A DNA stretch of 17,936 nucleotides from SKLM01 sp964450435 (GTDB lineage: Bacteria; Chloroflexota; Anaerolineae; B4-G1). Position 1 is the stretch's first letter, and each line of letters begins with the position of its first letter. Under the pieces are notes generated by a model. The model saw only the letters and a program-made list of their open reading frames with translations, searched no databases and was not told the DNA's origin. The position numbers and the translations under genes are program-made. The stretch covers positions 1-17,936 of the forward strand of contig CAYVCX010000058.1 of the NCBI GenBank assembly GCA_964450435.1, in the 5' to 3' direction. Shown one piece after another: positions 1 through 5,910 of this stretch.

Positions 1-2
1 TG

Positions 3-29
3 TATGAAGATCTCGTGAAGATTGCTTGA
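3..29 (+). CDS. possible 3' end of an upstream plus-strand gene
   Basis: The frame starting at base 3 reads YEDLVKIA and stops at a TGA at 27-29. This looks like a natural protein C-terminus cut off by the left edge of the window. Only eight residues are visible, so no family can be named, and chance reading is a real alternative. Confidence 0.25.
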   Translation, partial: YEDLVKIA

Positions 30-109
30 AGATCCAATGCAGATGGCGATGGAGCTTATCGGTCCCTGGGTGTGTCGTCCGGAAGCGGGAGGAGTTCGAG
101 AAGAGTGAA

Positions 110-135
110 GGGGGCAAAGTATTGACGTTGCCCCC
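110..135. terminator. stem-loop, possible terminator
   Basis: An 8-bp perfect inverted repeat (GGGGGCAA at 110-117 and TTGCCCCC at 128-135) surrounds a 10-nt loop. On the minus strand the stem is followed by TTCACTCTTCTC, a weak pyrimidine tract, which would suit the end of the minus-strand gene stopping at 235. It could also end a plus-strand gene stopping at 29. There is no clean U tract, so intrinsic termination is only plausible. Confidence 0.4.
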
Positions 136-144
136 TCCGGATAT

Positions 145-170
145 CGCGGCCGGCTCCTCAACCGGCCGCG
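145..170. repeat. GC-rich 9-bp inverted repeat
   Basis: CGCGGCCGG (145-153) and CCGGCCGCG (162-170) form a perfect 9-bp stem with an 8-nt loop, about 65 nt downstream of the minus-strand stop at 235. No U-rich tail follows on either strand. It may protect or fold the 3' end of the transcript, or be a palindromic site. Confidence 0.5.
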
Positions 171-234
171 GAATCGATGACCCTATCCTGCCGCTTGAGT
201 GATGAGGAGCCGGACAGGCGGGCACCCACGTGTT

Positions 235-765
235 CTACGACTCCCACTGCGGGGCGAATCTGCTGCCGAAGCCACCCTTCATTCCGCGCCCGCCGCGCCT
301 GAGGCTGGGGCTGAAGCCTCGTCCAGGTATGTAGCCCTTATCCAGTCCTTCGTCCCACCAGTTGGCCTCCTCCTGGCTCATCTCGCCATCTGCGACGGCT
401 TGCTCGATCGTCTCTCGCATAGCCTCGTCTCGGGCATCAGCCAGGGCCTCCTGGAGCGTCTCCAGATCGACGCCTTGGGCCTCGGCAACGTCTTCCAAGG
501 CGTTGCCAGCGTGCATCTCAGAGAAGAGCGCCTCGGGCGTCAGCCCTAGCTCGTCGGCAACCGTGTCGAACATCGTCCACTGATCACCGTGACCGAACCC
601 GAGCAAGCCACCCATTCCACCGAAGACGCCGCAGCGGCGAATGTCATCCGCCTCTGGCACCTCGTCCTGAGCGGACACCGTGGAAATGCCTCCCAATCCG
701 GTGAGGAGCAGAGCCAGGGCCCCCACGACTCCCAATGCTGCATACACGTTCCTGCGCTCGAACAT
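235..765 (-). CDS. exported helical protein, DUF2680/YckD-like
   Basis: This is a 176-residue protein. The first ~33 residues form a signal peptide: MFERRN, then a hydrophobic stretch and a likely cleavage site after VSA, before QDEVPEAD. The mature part has alternating short helices with the pattern LGLTPEALFSEM, EDVAEAQGVDLETLQEAL and AVADGEMSQEEANWW. This pattern is common in small secreted bacterial proteins of the DUF2680/YckD type. The tail is rich in Gly, Arg and Phe. The chosen ATG at 765 has AGGAGG about 9 nt upstream and is the only start giving a signal peptide. An upstream extension to 1065 is open but has no signal-like or family-like features. The function of such proteins is unknown. 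A tandem paralogue lies just upstream at 1323-1571. The 5' region carries a hairpin (789-812) and a direct repeat (858-875). Confidence 0.8.
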   Translation of the reverse strand: MFERRNVYAALGVVGALALLLTGLGGISTVSAQDEVPEADDIRRCGVFGGMGGLLGFGHGDQWTMFDTVADELGLTPEALFSEMHAGNALEDVAEAQGVDLETLQEALADARDEAMRETIEQAVADGEMSQEEANWWDEGLDKGYIPGRGFSPSLRRGGRGMKGGFGSRFAPQWES

Positions 766-788
766 CGTAACTAGCCTCCTTGGCATAG

Positions 789-812
789 GGCCCGTCCGTC
801 GTGGGACGGGCC
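789..812 (-). promoter_or_regulatory. 5'-UTR hairpin before the exported protein gene
   Basis: GGCCCGTCC (789-797) and GGACGGGCC (804-812) form a perfect 9-bp stem with a 6-nt loop. It lies about 9 nt upstream of the AGGAGG ribosome binding site (774-779) of the minus-strand gene starting at 765. A stable stem this close to the binding site could tune translation or stabilise the 5' end of the mRNA. It could instead be a DNA-level operator. Confidence 0.5.
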
Positions 813-857
813 AATCCATCTGACGCCCTAACGATACCCGACACGTTTGAAGATACC

Positions 858-875
858 GTGAACGCAGCGTGAACG
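858..875 (-). promoter_or_regulatory. direct repeat, candidate OmpR/PhoB-family operator
   Basis: On the minus strand CGTTCAC occurs twice, separated by 4 nt, giving an 11-bp period (plus-strand copies GTGAACG at 858-864 and 869-875). Winged-helix response regulators of the OmpR/PhoB group typically bind 7-bp direct repeats with this pitch, and the TTCAC core resembles Bacillus PhoP-type boxes. The site sits about 95 nt upstream of the start codon of the exported protein. No two-component genes are in the window, so the regulator is unknown. Confidence 0.4.
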
Positions 876-1252
876 TTGTGTGCAGATCGATGGTCAGGAA
901 TGAATGGGAGGAAGTTGCCCGCGCCTCAGGCTCCGAGCCGAGGAGCCAGCGTGGGGGCCTTCGGATCGGGGAGCATTCGGAAGCCGCTGAAAGACGCAGG
1001 AGGGTTCTCGCAAGTTTCACATCCCTGCGCGGCCCTTCGGCGGCTTTCGCGATCCGATACACCACCGATCCAAAGAGATGCTCTCACGCTCCGCCCGGTC
1101 TGGAGGACGGGCGATCCACTCCTCGGTCTATCGGTCGGAGCGCTGGAAGGATGCGCCTACCGCCGACGCTGGTTTGACCGCGATCGACGGTCCTGACCCA
1201 CGGCGTTGGTCCGGGCAGTGCGCTTTCTTGAAGCGACCTCCACCCACAAGCC
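876..1252. other. intergenic stretch with no recognisable gene
   Basis: Short open frames exist on both strands but none has a convincing ribosome binding site, domain or codon pattern. I see no RNA gene or repeat array here. It separates the two exported-protein paralogues and probably holds only the promoter of the downstream minus-strand copy. Confidence 0.5.
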
Positions 1253-1278
1253 AAAAGGGGGCGCTGCGGCGCCCCCTT
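1253..1278 (-). terminator. intrinsic terminator, minus strand
   Basis: GGGGGCGC (1257-1264) and GCGCCCCC (1269-1276) form a perfect 8-bp stem with the loop TGCG. On the minus strand the stem is followed by TTTTGG (from 1256 downward). It lies about 45 nt downstream of the stop at 1323 and suits the end of that gene. Confidence 0.7.
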
Positions 1279-1322
1279 CCCAACCTGCGGCCTAAGCGTC
1301 ACACGCAACTAGGCGTCGTAAG

Positions 1323-1571
1323 CTACCACCTTCGGCCCCGACCGCCTCCACCGTGCTGAGGCGCGAACCCTCGTCCTGGACCGCAGTTCCGTCCAGGCAC
1401 GAAGCCCCGTTCTCTGGGGATGTACCCTCTCTCAAGCCCTTCGAGCAGCCACCCGCCCTGCTCCTCACTCAGGCGACCCTCGTCCACGGCTTCTTCGATG
1501 GCCTGCTTCCTCTCCTCGACGCGAGCACCCTGGATGGCGTCCTGTACCGCCTCCAGGTCGACATCGCGCTC
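1323..1571 (-). CDS. exported helical protein paralogue, C-terminal part (cut by gap)
   Basis: This is the last 82 residues of a protein clearly related to the one at 235-765. Shared landmarks are VDLEAVQDAI (VDLETLQEAL in the first copy), AIEEAVDEGRLSEEQ, WLLEGLERGYIP and a Gly/Arg-rich tail with FAPQ. The frame is open to base 1571, where the run of N begins, so the signal peptide and first half are missing from the assembly rather than from the genome. A strong terminator lies 45 nt downstream. The role is unknown, as for the other copy. Confidence 0.75.
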   Translation of the reverse strand, partial: ERDVDLEAVQDAIQGARVEERKQAIEEAVDEGRLSEEQGGWLLEGLERGYIPRERGFVPGRNCGPGRGFAPQHGGGGRGRRW

Positions 1572-1671
1572 NNNNNNNNNNNNNNNNNNNNNNNNNNNNN
1601 NNNNNNNNNNNNNNNNNNNNNNNNNNNNNNNNNNNNNNNNNNNNNNNNNNNNNNNNNNNNNNNNNNNNNNN
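1572..1671. other. assembly gap (100 N)
   Basis: Exactly 100 undetermined bases, the customary placeholder for a scaffold join of unknown length. Any reading frame drawn across it is artificial. The real distance between the flanking pieces is not known. Confidence 0.98.
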
Positions 1672-1841
1672 CCTCGCCACCCCTCCGGCAACTTCAACCA
1701 GAAGCTCCCGTAGCCATCGATGTAGAAGCGCAGTCTGCGCGTCTCGCGGCCCTGCCTGTCCAGAAGCTCCCGTTCTACGTAGACCGTAACATCGTCCGCA
1801 TCGAGGCGCACGAACCCCTCAAGATTGTCGGGCCTGCCCAT
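1672..1841 (-). CDS. hypothetical protein, N-terminal fragment running into the gap
   Basis: From an ATG at 1841 the frame reads about 56 residues into the gap, beginning MGRPDNLEGFVRLDADD and containing FYIDGYGSFWLKLPEGW. It looks coding (aromatic and charged residues alternate as in a beta-rich protein), but no family is recognised and no good ribosome binding site precedes the ATG. The same frame continues upstream through two adjacent TGA codons (1869-1874) into a 34-codon open stretch starting at 1976, so a decayed longer gene is possible. It is not the missing N-terminus of the exported paralogue, as it has no signal peptide. Confidence 0.3.
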
Positions 1842-1956
1842 CCGACCGGATGGTCCCTTGAAGAACGTTCATCACCCCATGCAGACCGTCCGCCAGGCGA
1901 CGTTCAACACCCCACCCCGCTCGCGAACGAAGTTCCGCAGCCACTTCGACTCCAGT

Positions 1957-2877
1957 TCAGCCGTTTTGTGGTTCATACTGGCAGATGATCGCTCCTTCCT
2001 CGCAGCTTTCACATTCGAACTGAATCGTAGTATGCTCGATATTGAACCGCTCCACGAGCATCTCTTTCAGCCTCTCCATCACTGATTGGGCCTCACTGAG
2101 CGATTGATCGTCAAGGACGACATGGGCACTCAGGGAGACATACCTGGGACTGACCGTCCAGACGTGCACATCGTGCACCTCCGAGACCGCCGGCAGCTCC
2201 TGCATCGCCTCAGCCACATCGGTCGCCGTCAGTCCGCTCGGCACGCCCTCCACCAGGATATGCAGGGTCTTCCGCAACAGGCTGCCGGAGCCTACCAGGA
2301 TGATGATGCCGATCAACACACTGACCAACGGATCGGCCACCATCCATCCGGTCAAGACGATGATCGCACCCGCGACAATCACCCCCACCGAGGCCAGTGC
2401 ATCGCCCAGCACGTGGAGGAAGGCGCTGCGCACATTCAGGTCCTCGTGGTCGTGACCACGCAGAACAAAGGCCACCAGGAGGTTCACCAGTAACCCAACG
2501 ACGGCGACCACGAGCATCGGCCCAGCCAGCACCGGCTGGGGATCCGAAAGGCGGTGAATCGCCTCGCGGAAGATCTGGAACGCAACCACTAGCAGCAATG
2601 CCCCGTTGACCAACGCCGCCAGGACCCGCAGACGATGATATCCGTAGGTGTGCCGGTCATCCGGCGGCAAGGCGGAGAGTCGGATGGCACCATAGCTCAA
2701 CGCCAGGGCGAAGAAATCCAGGAACACGTGAGCGGCATCCGATAGGAGCGCCAGGCTCCCGGTCAGGAACCCGGCCATCAGCTCGCCGAAGAAGATCAGA
2801 CCCGTCAGGGCCAACGACAGGACAAACCGTCTTTCGATGCTGCCCGGGGAGTGGCTGTGATTATGGGCGTGGGACAT
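1957..2877 (-). CDS. cation diffusion facilitator (CDF) zinc/cobalt-type efflux transporter
   Basis: This is a 306-residue inner-membrane cation/proton antiporter that exports divalent metals such as zinc. The N-terminus is His-rich (HAHNHSHS) and six membrane segments follow. The metal site shows the CzcD-like pattern: H50xxxD54 in segment 2 (AHVFLD) and H155xxxD159 in segment 5 (HVLGD). This HD-HD set is typical of zinc/cobalt CDFs, not manganese or iron ones. A His/Asp-containing loop (GHDHED) precedes segment 5. The cytoplasmic C-terminal domain (from ~205) ends in a Cys-rich tail, FECESCEEGAIICQYE, which may add a metal site. The ATG at 2877 has GGAG 7 nt upstream; an in-frame extension to 2949 is less likely. 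It lies downstream of the decayed radical SAM gene and the arsR-arsM pair, in the same direction, fitting a metal-stress cluster. Confidence 0.94.
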   Translation of the reverse strand: MSHAHNHSHSPGSIERRFVLSLALTGLIFFGELMAGFLTGSLALLSDAAHVFLDFFALALSYGAIRLSALPPDDRHTYGYHRLRVLAALVNGALLLVVAFQIFREAIHRLSDPQPVLAGPMLVVAVVGLLVNLLVAFVLRGHDHEDLNVRSAFLHVLGDALASVGVIVAGAIIVLTGWMVADPLVSVLIGIIILVGSGSLLRKTLHILVEGVPSGLTATDVAEAMQELPAVSEVHDVHVWTVSPRYVSLSAHVVLDDQSLSEAQSVMERLKEMLVERFNIEHTTIQFECESCEEGAIICQYEPQNG

Positions 2878-2984
2878 CCCAATCTCCATCGCGCTCCAGG
2901 ATAGCCACGGGGTCGCGTCCGGCTCCCTCATTCGCTGAACGCGGCCCACGATCGATCACCGTCGGTCTCCCGGCCCCAGGGGCC

Positions 2985-3408
2985 TCACGGACAGAGGATA
3001 ACGTCTTGCACCCACAGACGGTCTGCCGACGAAGGCCACCAGCCCCAGCAGCAGTCATTCGATTCGGTGATGTCGCAGGTGTCGCGCAGATCCCAGTCGA
3101 CTCAGGAGGGGAAGTTGAAGCGACGCACCTCCGCGCGAAAGCGAACGTAGTCGTCACAGGTCCAGACAGCCGCCAGGTCTATGTTGTTCACGTTTCCGAA
3201 GATGTAGCGCGTGACCTGCTTGCGCCGGCCGAAAATGAGGTACGGATAGAAGTGTGACAAAGCGTAGCATGGGCTCACGCCGCCGGCCCAGCCCACCAGT
3301 GCCTTGCCCCCGATGAACCGGCAGCATCGCTCCGCACCCCACTGCGCCCGCGGAAGTTCCATCGTCCCCCACGACAGTCACCTCCCCATCGACAACGACT
3401 TGTGGCAA
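2985..3408 (-). pseudogene. remnant of a SPASM-domain radical SAM protein (tungsten-cofactor maturase-like)
   Basis: The minus strand from about 3380 to 2985 reads as the C-terminal third of a SPASM radical SAM protein. One segment has RCCRFIGGKALVGWAGG, then VSPCYALSHFYPYL, YIFGNVNNIDLAAVW and YVRFRAEVRRFNFPS. A TGA (3102-3104) follows where a Cys is expected. The same frame then continues VDWDLRDTCDITESND and LWVQDVILCP to a natural stop at 2985. The end resembles, from memory, maturases of tungsten-dependent aldehyde oxidoreductases, which end in CADCLWAQG...RCP. Here expected cluster-binding Cys codons have become TGA, TGG, TCG and CGT. Upstream, PQVVVDGEV in another frame joins LSWGTMELPRA only through a frameshift near 3380. 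The radical SAM core is absent and the 3409-3645 stretch upstream shows nothing recognisable. No tungsten enzyme is in the window. Confidence 0.7.
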
Positions 3409-3645
3409 CCCCTTCTTTCACGACCCGCGTCGCCTTCCGAAGAACCGCCCTGTGTCGTTGCTCACTCCACCGTGCAGAGATCCCCCCCCACCGCCCCTCC
3501 ATCCACCAGGCCATATCCCCGGCTGGCCGCCGGGCACAGCCTGCTGTCCTAACCAGGCCGCAGCTGCATCTGCGCCGCCTCCGAGGGAAAGCGCCTGGCA
3601 CGGAACCGCTCCTGCCTGCTGCGCACGAAGGCGTCACGCTTGAAG

Positions 3646-4452
3646 TCAGTCTGCCTGGCGACGCGGTTTCTCAGCCTCGATGATGGCGGAGACCACGAAA
3701 TCCTCAACCGCCATATCCGGTGCCCACTCCCGGATGAAGGCCCTGCTCTCATCCTTCGGCTCTATCCGCACGTTGACAAAGCCAGCTTCCCTCAGCATCG
3801 CCCTCAGGGCGCCTACCAGAGAGGCCCCGGCTATGCACTGCGTATGCAGGCTCAGATCTTCTTGCATCTCGTCCGGCAACTCCACCGTGGCAACGACGTC
3901 CGAGATGGCCACGCGTCCGCCAGGCACCAGCACTCGAAACGCCTCCTCGAATACGCGCGGCTTCTGCGGCGAAAGATTGATGACGCAATTGGAGATGATC
4001 ACATCTACGCACCCATCCGCCACCGGCAGATGCTCGATCTCCCCCAACCGGAACTCGACATTCTCAACTCTATGCTCGGCAGCGAGCGAGCGCGCCTTGC
4101 TCACCATCTCGGGCGTCGCATCAACCCCGATCACGCGCCCGGCCTCCCCGACCGCCCGCGCTGCCAGGAAGCAGTCGAGGCCACCGCCGCTACCCAGATC
4201 CAGCACGGTCTCGCCGGGCTTCAGCGAGGCGATAGCCAGGGGATTCCCGCAGCCCAGCCCCATGTTCGAACCCTGGGGAGCTACGGACAACTCCTCCATC
4301 GAGTATCCAACCACCAGCGACACGTCGCCTGCCGCTGACGCATCATTCCTACTGCAGCAGGACCCCGACCCGCACCCGCATCCTTCAGTCGAGGCCAGCG
4401 CGATTCCGCCGTAATTCCGCCGGACAGCTTCGCGAATCTCATCGACGCTCAT
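3646..4452 (-). CDS. arsM: arsenite methyltransferase
   Basis: This is a 268-residue SAM-dependent enzyme that methylates arsenite, turning it into volatile or exportable methylarsenicals. The SAM-binding fold is clear: VLDLGSGGGLDCFLAARA (motif I), VIGVDATPEMVSKA, and ISNCVINLSPQKPRVFEEAF with the post-core GGRVAISDVV. The cysteines expected for As(III) binding are present in LGCGNP, SNCVIN and QCIAGAS. The N-terminus has an extra Cys-rich patch (CGCGSGSCC), common in bacterial ArsM. ATG at 4452 is preferred because AAGGA lies 9 nt upstream; an ATG three codons earlier (4461) is almost touching that site. It lies downstream of the ArsR-family gene with a 133-141 nt gap holding an inverted repeat, so co-transcription with control in the gap is likely. 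Confidence 0.93.
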   Translation of the reverse strand: MSVDEIREAVRRNYGGIALASTEGCGCGSGSCCSRNDASAAGDVSLVVGYSMEELSVAPQGSNMGLGCGNPLAIASLKPGETVLDLGSGGGLDCFLAARAVGEAGRVIGVDATPEMVSKARSLAAEHRVENVEFRLGEIEHLPVADGCVDVIISNCVINLSPQKPRVFEEAFRVLVPGGRVAISDVVATVELPDEMQEDLSLHTQCIAGASLVGALRAMLREAGFVNVRIEPKDESRAFIREWAPDMAVEDFVVSAIIEAEKPRRQAD

Positions 4453-4535
4453 CGTTGTCATTCCTTCGACCCCTTATCGCCACCGCTCAAGTCCATCGGA
4501 GGCCCGATCAGTTAACCAGGGCTCTCGCACAAGGG

Positions 4536-4577
4536 AAAACCGTGACAACGTCCAAATGTCCACAACGTCACGGTTCT
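4536..4577 (-). promoter_or_regulatory. inverted repeat between arsR-family gene and arsM
   Basis: AACCGTGAC (4538-4546) and GTCACGGTT (4567-4575) are perfect 9-bp arms that extend to 12 bp with one mismatch. They enclose a direct repeat of ACAACGTC (4545-4552 and 4562-4569). On the minus strand the stem runs into TTTTCCC, so it could form a weak terminator or attenuator between the repressor gene and arsM. It could also be an operator for a dimeric regulator. Confidence 0.5.
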
Positions 4578-4593
4578 CGGCTCTTCCCGGTCC

Positions 4594-4917
4594 TCACTGG
4601 GCACTGCAGTGCGGACACGTGCACTCCACCGGCTCCCTGCGCTCGTGTGCCGGCCCCAGCACTTGCTCCAGCAGCCGCTCCACTCGTTCGTCCACCAGAC
4701 GGTAATACACGAACAGACCTTCCCGACGATCAGTCACTACTTCTCCCTCCCGCAACACTCGCAACTGCTGGGAGACGTAGGCCTGCGGGCGATCGAGGAC
4801 CGCCTCCAGGTGGCATACGCAGGCCGAGGACCGACGCAGCTCGTCAAGGATCTGCAATCGGGCTGGGTGAGAGAGCAAGTGAAACAACTCGGATGCTTGT
4901 TCGTAAATATCTCCCAT
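4594..4917 (-). CDS. ArsR/SmtB-family metalloid-responsive repressor
   Basis: This 107-residue winged-helix repressor is likely released from DNA by arsenite or a thiophilic metal. LFHLLSHPARLQILDELRR is the typical family start. ACVCHLEAVL carries Cys33 and Cys35 in the CVC position known from ArsR proteins that sense As(III). The recognition helix follows in YVSQQLRVLREGEVV, then the wing with DRREGLFVYYRLVD. The C-terminus adds a second Cys group (ECTCPHC, Cys99, Cys101, Cys104), which could complete or extend the inducer site. ATG at 4917 is chosen; a TTG six codons earlier is also in frame and neither has a strong ribosome binding site. It is first in the unit with arsM, and its promoter overlaps an AT-rich stretch suited to autoregulation. 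Confidence 0.93.
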   Translation of the reverse strand: MGDIYEQASELFHLLSHPARLQILDELRRSSACVCHLEAVLDRPQAYVSQQLRVLREGEVVTDRREGLFVYYRLVDERVERLLEQVLGPAHERREPVECTCPHCSAQ

Positions 4918-4957
4918 AGGCAAGTCCAAACGCAACTATATATGCATCATCCCGCAT

Positions 4958-4986
4958 AAAATACCGCGATTCCGTTCATCTGTCAA
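4958..4986 (-). promoter_or_regulatory. sigma-70-type promoter of the arsR-family gene
   Basis: On the minus strand TTGACA (4981-4986) and TATTTT (4958-4963) are separated by exactly 17 nt. Transcription would start near 4951, about 35 nt before the ATG. The region just downstream, GATGCATATATAGTTGC, is AT-rich with an imperfect GCA/TGC dyad and is the likely repressor site. Confidence 0.75.
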
Positions 4987-5136
4987 GGAGAAACAGAATC
5001 CGCCCTGGGCGGAGCGGCTCTCAGATCCGCGTTCAACGGTTGACCACCGGTGTCGGCACCGACAAACCAGCCAGAGGGATCGGAACGCAGTCCGCACACA
5101 CGTCGCCCCGCTTATCCAATTCCCCAGTTGGCGGCG

Positions 5137-5649
5137 CTAGAGTTCTCCCGCGCTGCTTCGGAACTTCTCTGCTCGAGCGACGTAGTGTGCAGCAGCGGCA
5201 CGCAGACGCTCCAGCTCATCCTCCGTCAGCTCTCGCACGACCCTCGCCGGCACCCCAAGGGCCATATGCCGGGGTGGAATCACCTGTCCCTCGGTGACCA
5301 CGGCCCCCGCCCCGATCAGCGCCTCGCTGCCCACCACAGCACCATTGAGGACAATCGCTCCAATGCCGATGAGCGCCCCATCCGCGACCGTTGCGCCGTG
5401 CAGCACAGCGTGGTGTCCGACAGTTACCCCCATCCCCAGGGTGCATGCGACGCCCTCATCCGTATGAATGACGCTAAGATCTTGGATGTTGGTCCGGGGG
5501 CCGATGACGATGGGCTCGTTGTCGCCACGCAACACGCAGCCGAACCAGACGCTTGCCTCAGCAGCGATCCGCACCTCCCCGACAACGGTCGCGTTCGGGG
5601 CGACGAAGGCCGTATCGTCTATGAGCTCCGGGTGATGCGCGACATCCAT
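5137..5649 (-). CDS. gamma-carbonic-anhydrase-like hexapeptide-repeat protein
   Basis: This 170-residue cytoplasmic protein has a left-handed beta-helix, seen in repeated turns such as AFVAPNATVVGEVRIAA, ALIGIGAIVLNGAVVG and ALIGAGAVV. Metal ligands of gamma carbonic anhydrases fit the His residues in VIHTDEG and VGHHAVLHG. The C-terminal helix (ELTEDELERLRAAAAHYV) is typical of the YrdA/CaiE-like branch, often annotated as carbonic anhydrase or acetyltransferase; catalytic activity in this branch is often unproven. The ATG at 5649 has GAGG about 9 nt upstream and gives the usual family length. The frame could extend to 5739. It diverges from the acyl-CoA synthetase gene starting at 5911. Confidence 0.9.
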   Translation of the reverse strand: MDVAHHPELIDDTAFVAPNATVVGEVRIAAEASVWFGCVLRGDNEPIVIGPRTNIQDLSVIHTDEGVACTLGMGVTVGHHAVLHGATVADGALIGIGAIVLNGAVVGSEALIGAGAVVTEGQVIPPRHMALGVPARVVRELTEDELERLRAAAAHYVARAEKFRSSAGEL

Positions 5650-5821
5650 ACCGTCGATCCTCGCTCGGCTCAACTTATCGATGGACTCGATACAACGGGC
5701 AGCACAGTCGGTTTGGCCGGCGTGCCGCAACCACGCCATCTCGGATGGGCGATCTAGCGTATTCTACCATAGAAGCGAGAGCGGCTGAAGCGACGCGATC
5801 CCCTGCACCGGCCACAAGCGC

Positions 5822-5850
5822 TTGGCGTTCTACAACCCGGGTGTTAAAAT
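5822..5850 (+). promoter_or_regulatory. sigma-70-type promoter of the acyl-CoA synthetase gene
   Basis: TTGGCG (5822-5827) and TAAAAT (5845-5850) are separated by 17 nt. The start point would be near 5857, leaving a leader of about 54 nt before the GTG at 5911. Confidence 0.65.
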
Positions 5851-5910
5851 GACCCGAGCCCCGCCAAGCCGGGCGCGCTGATCCATCACCAAGTCCAAGG
5901 GAGGTCCCTG

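Noticed and set aside
145..170. Intrinsic terminator at the GC-rich 9-bp repeat
   Set aside because: Neither strand has a U-rich stretch after the stem, so it is listed only as an inverted repeat.
235..1065. Long form of the exported protein (276 residues)
   Set aside because: The first 100 residues lack coding character and would bury the signal peptide and the strong ribosome binding site at 774-779.
1323..1841. One 172-residue gene spanning the run of N
   Set aside because: The 100 N are a placeholder of unknown length. The two sides have unlike sequence, and the upper one lacks the signal peptide expected for the lower.
3102..3104. TGA as selenocysteine replacing a SPASM cysteine
   Set aside because: Several other expected Cys codons nearby are also lost and a frameshift lies upstream, so decay explains the TGA better. 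I saw no clear SECIS-like stem directly after it, though none was computed.
3640..4414. Long plus-strand frames opposite arsM
   Set aside because: They are antisense shadows of a well-supported gene, made open by GC-rich codon use, with no domains of their own.
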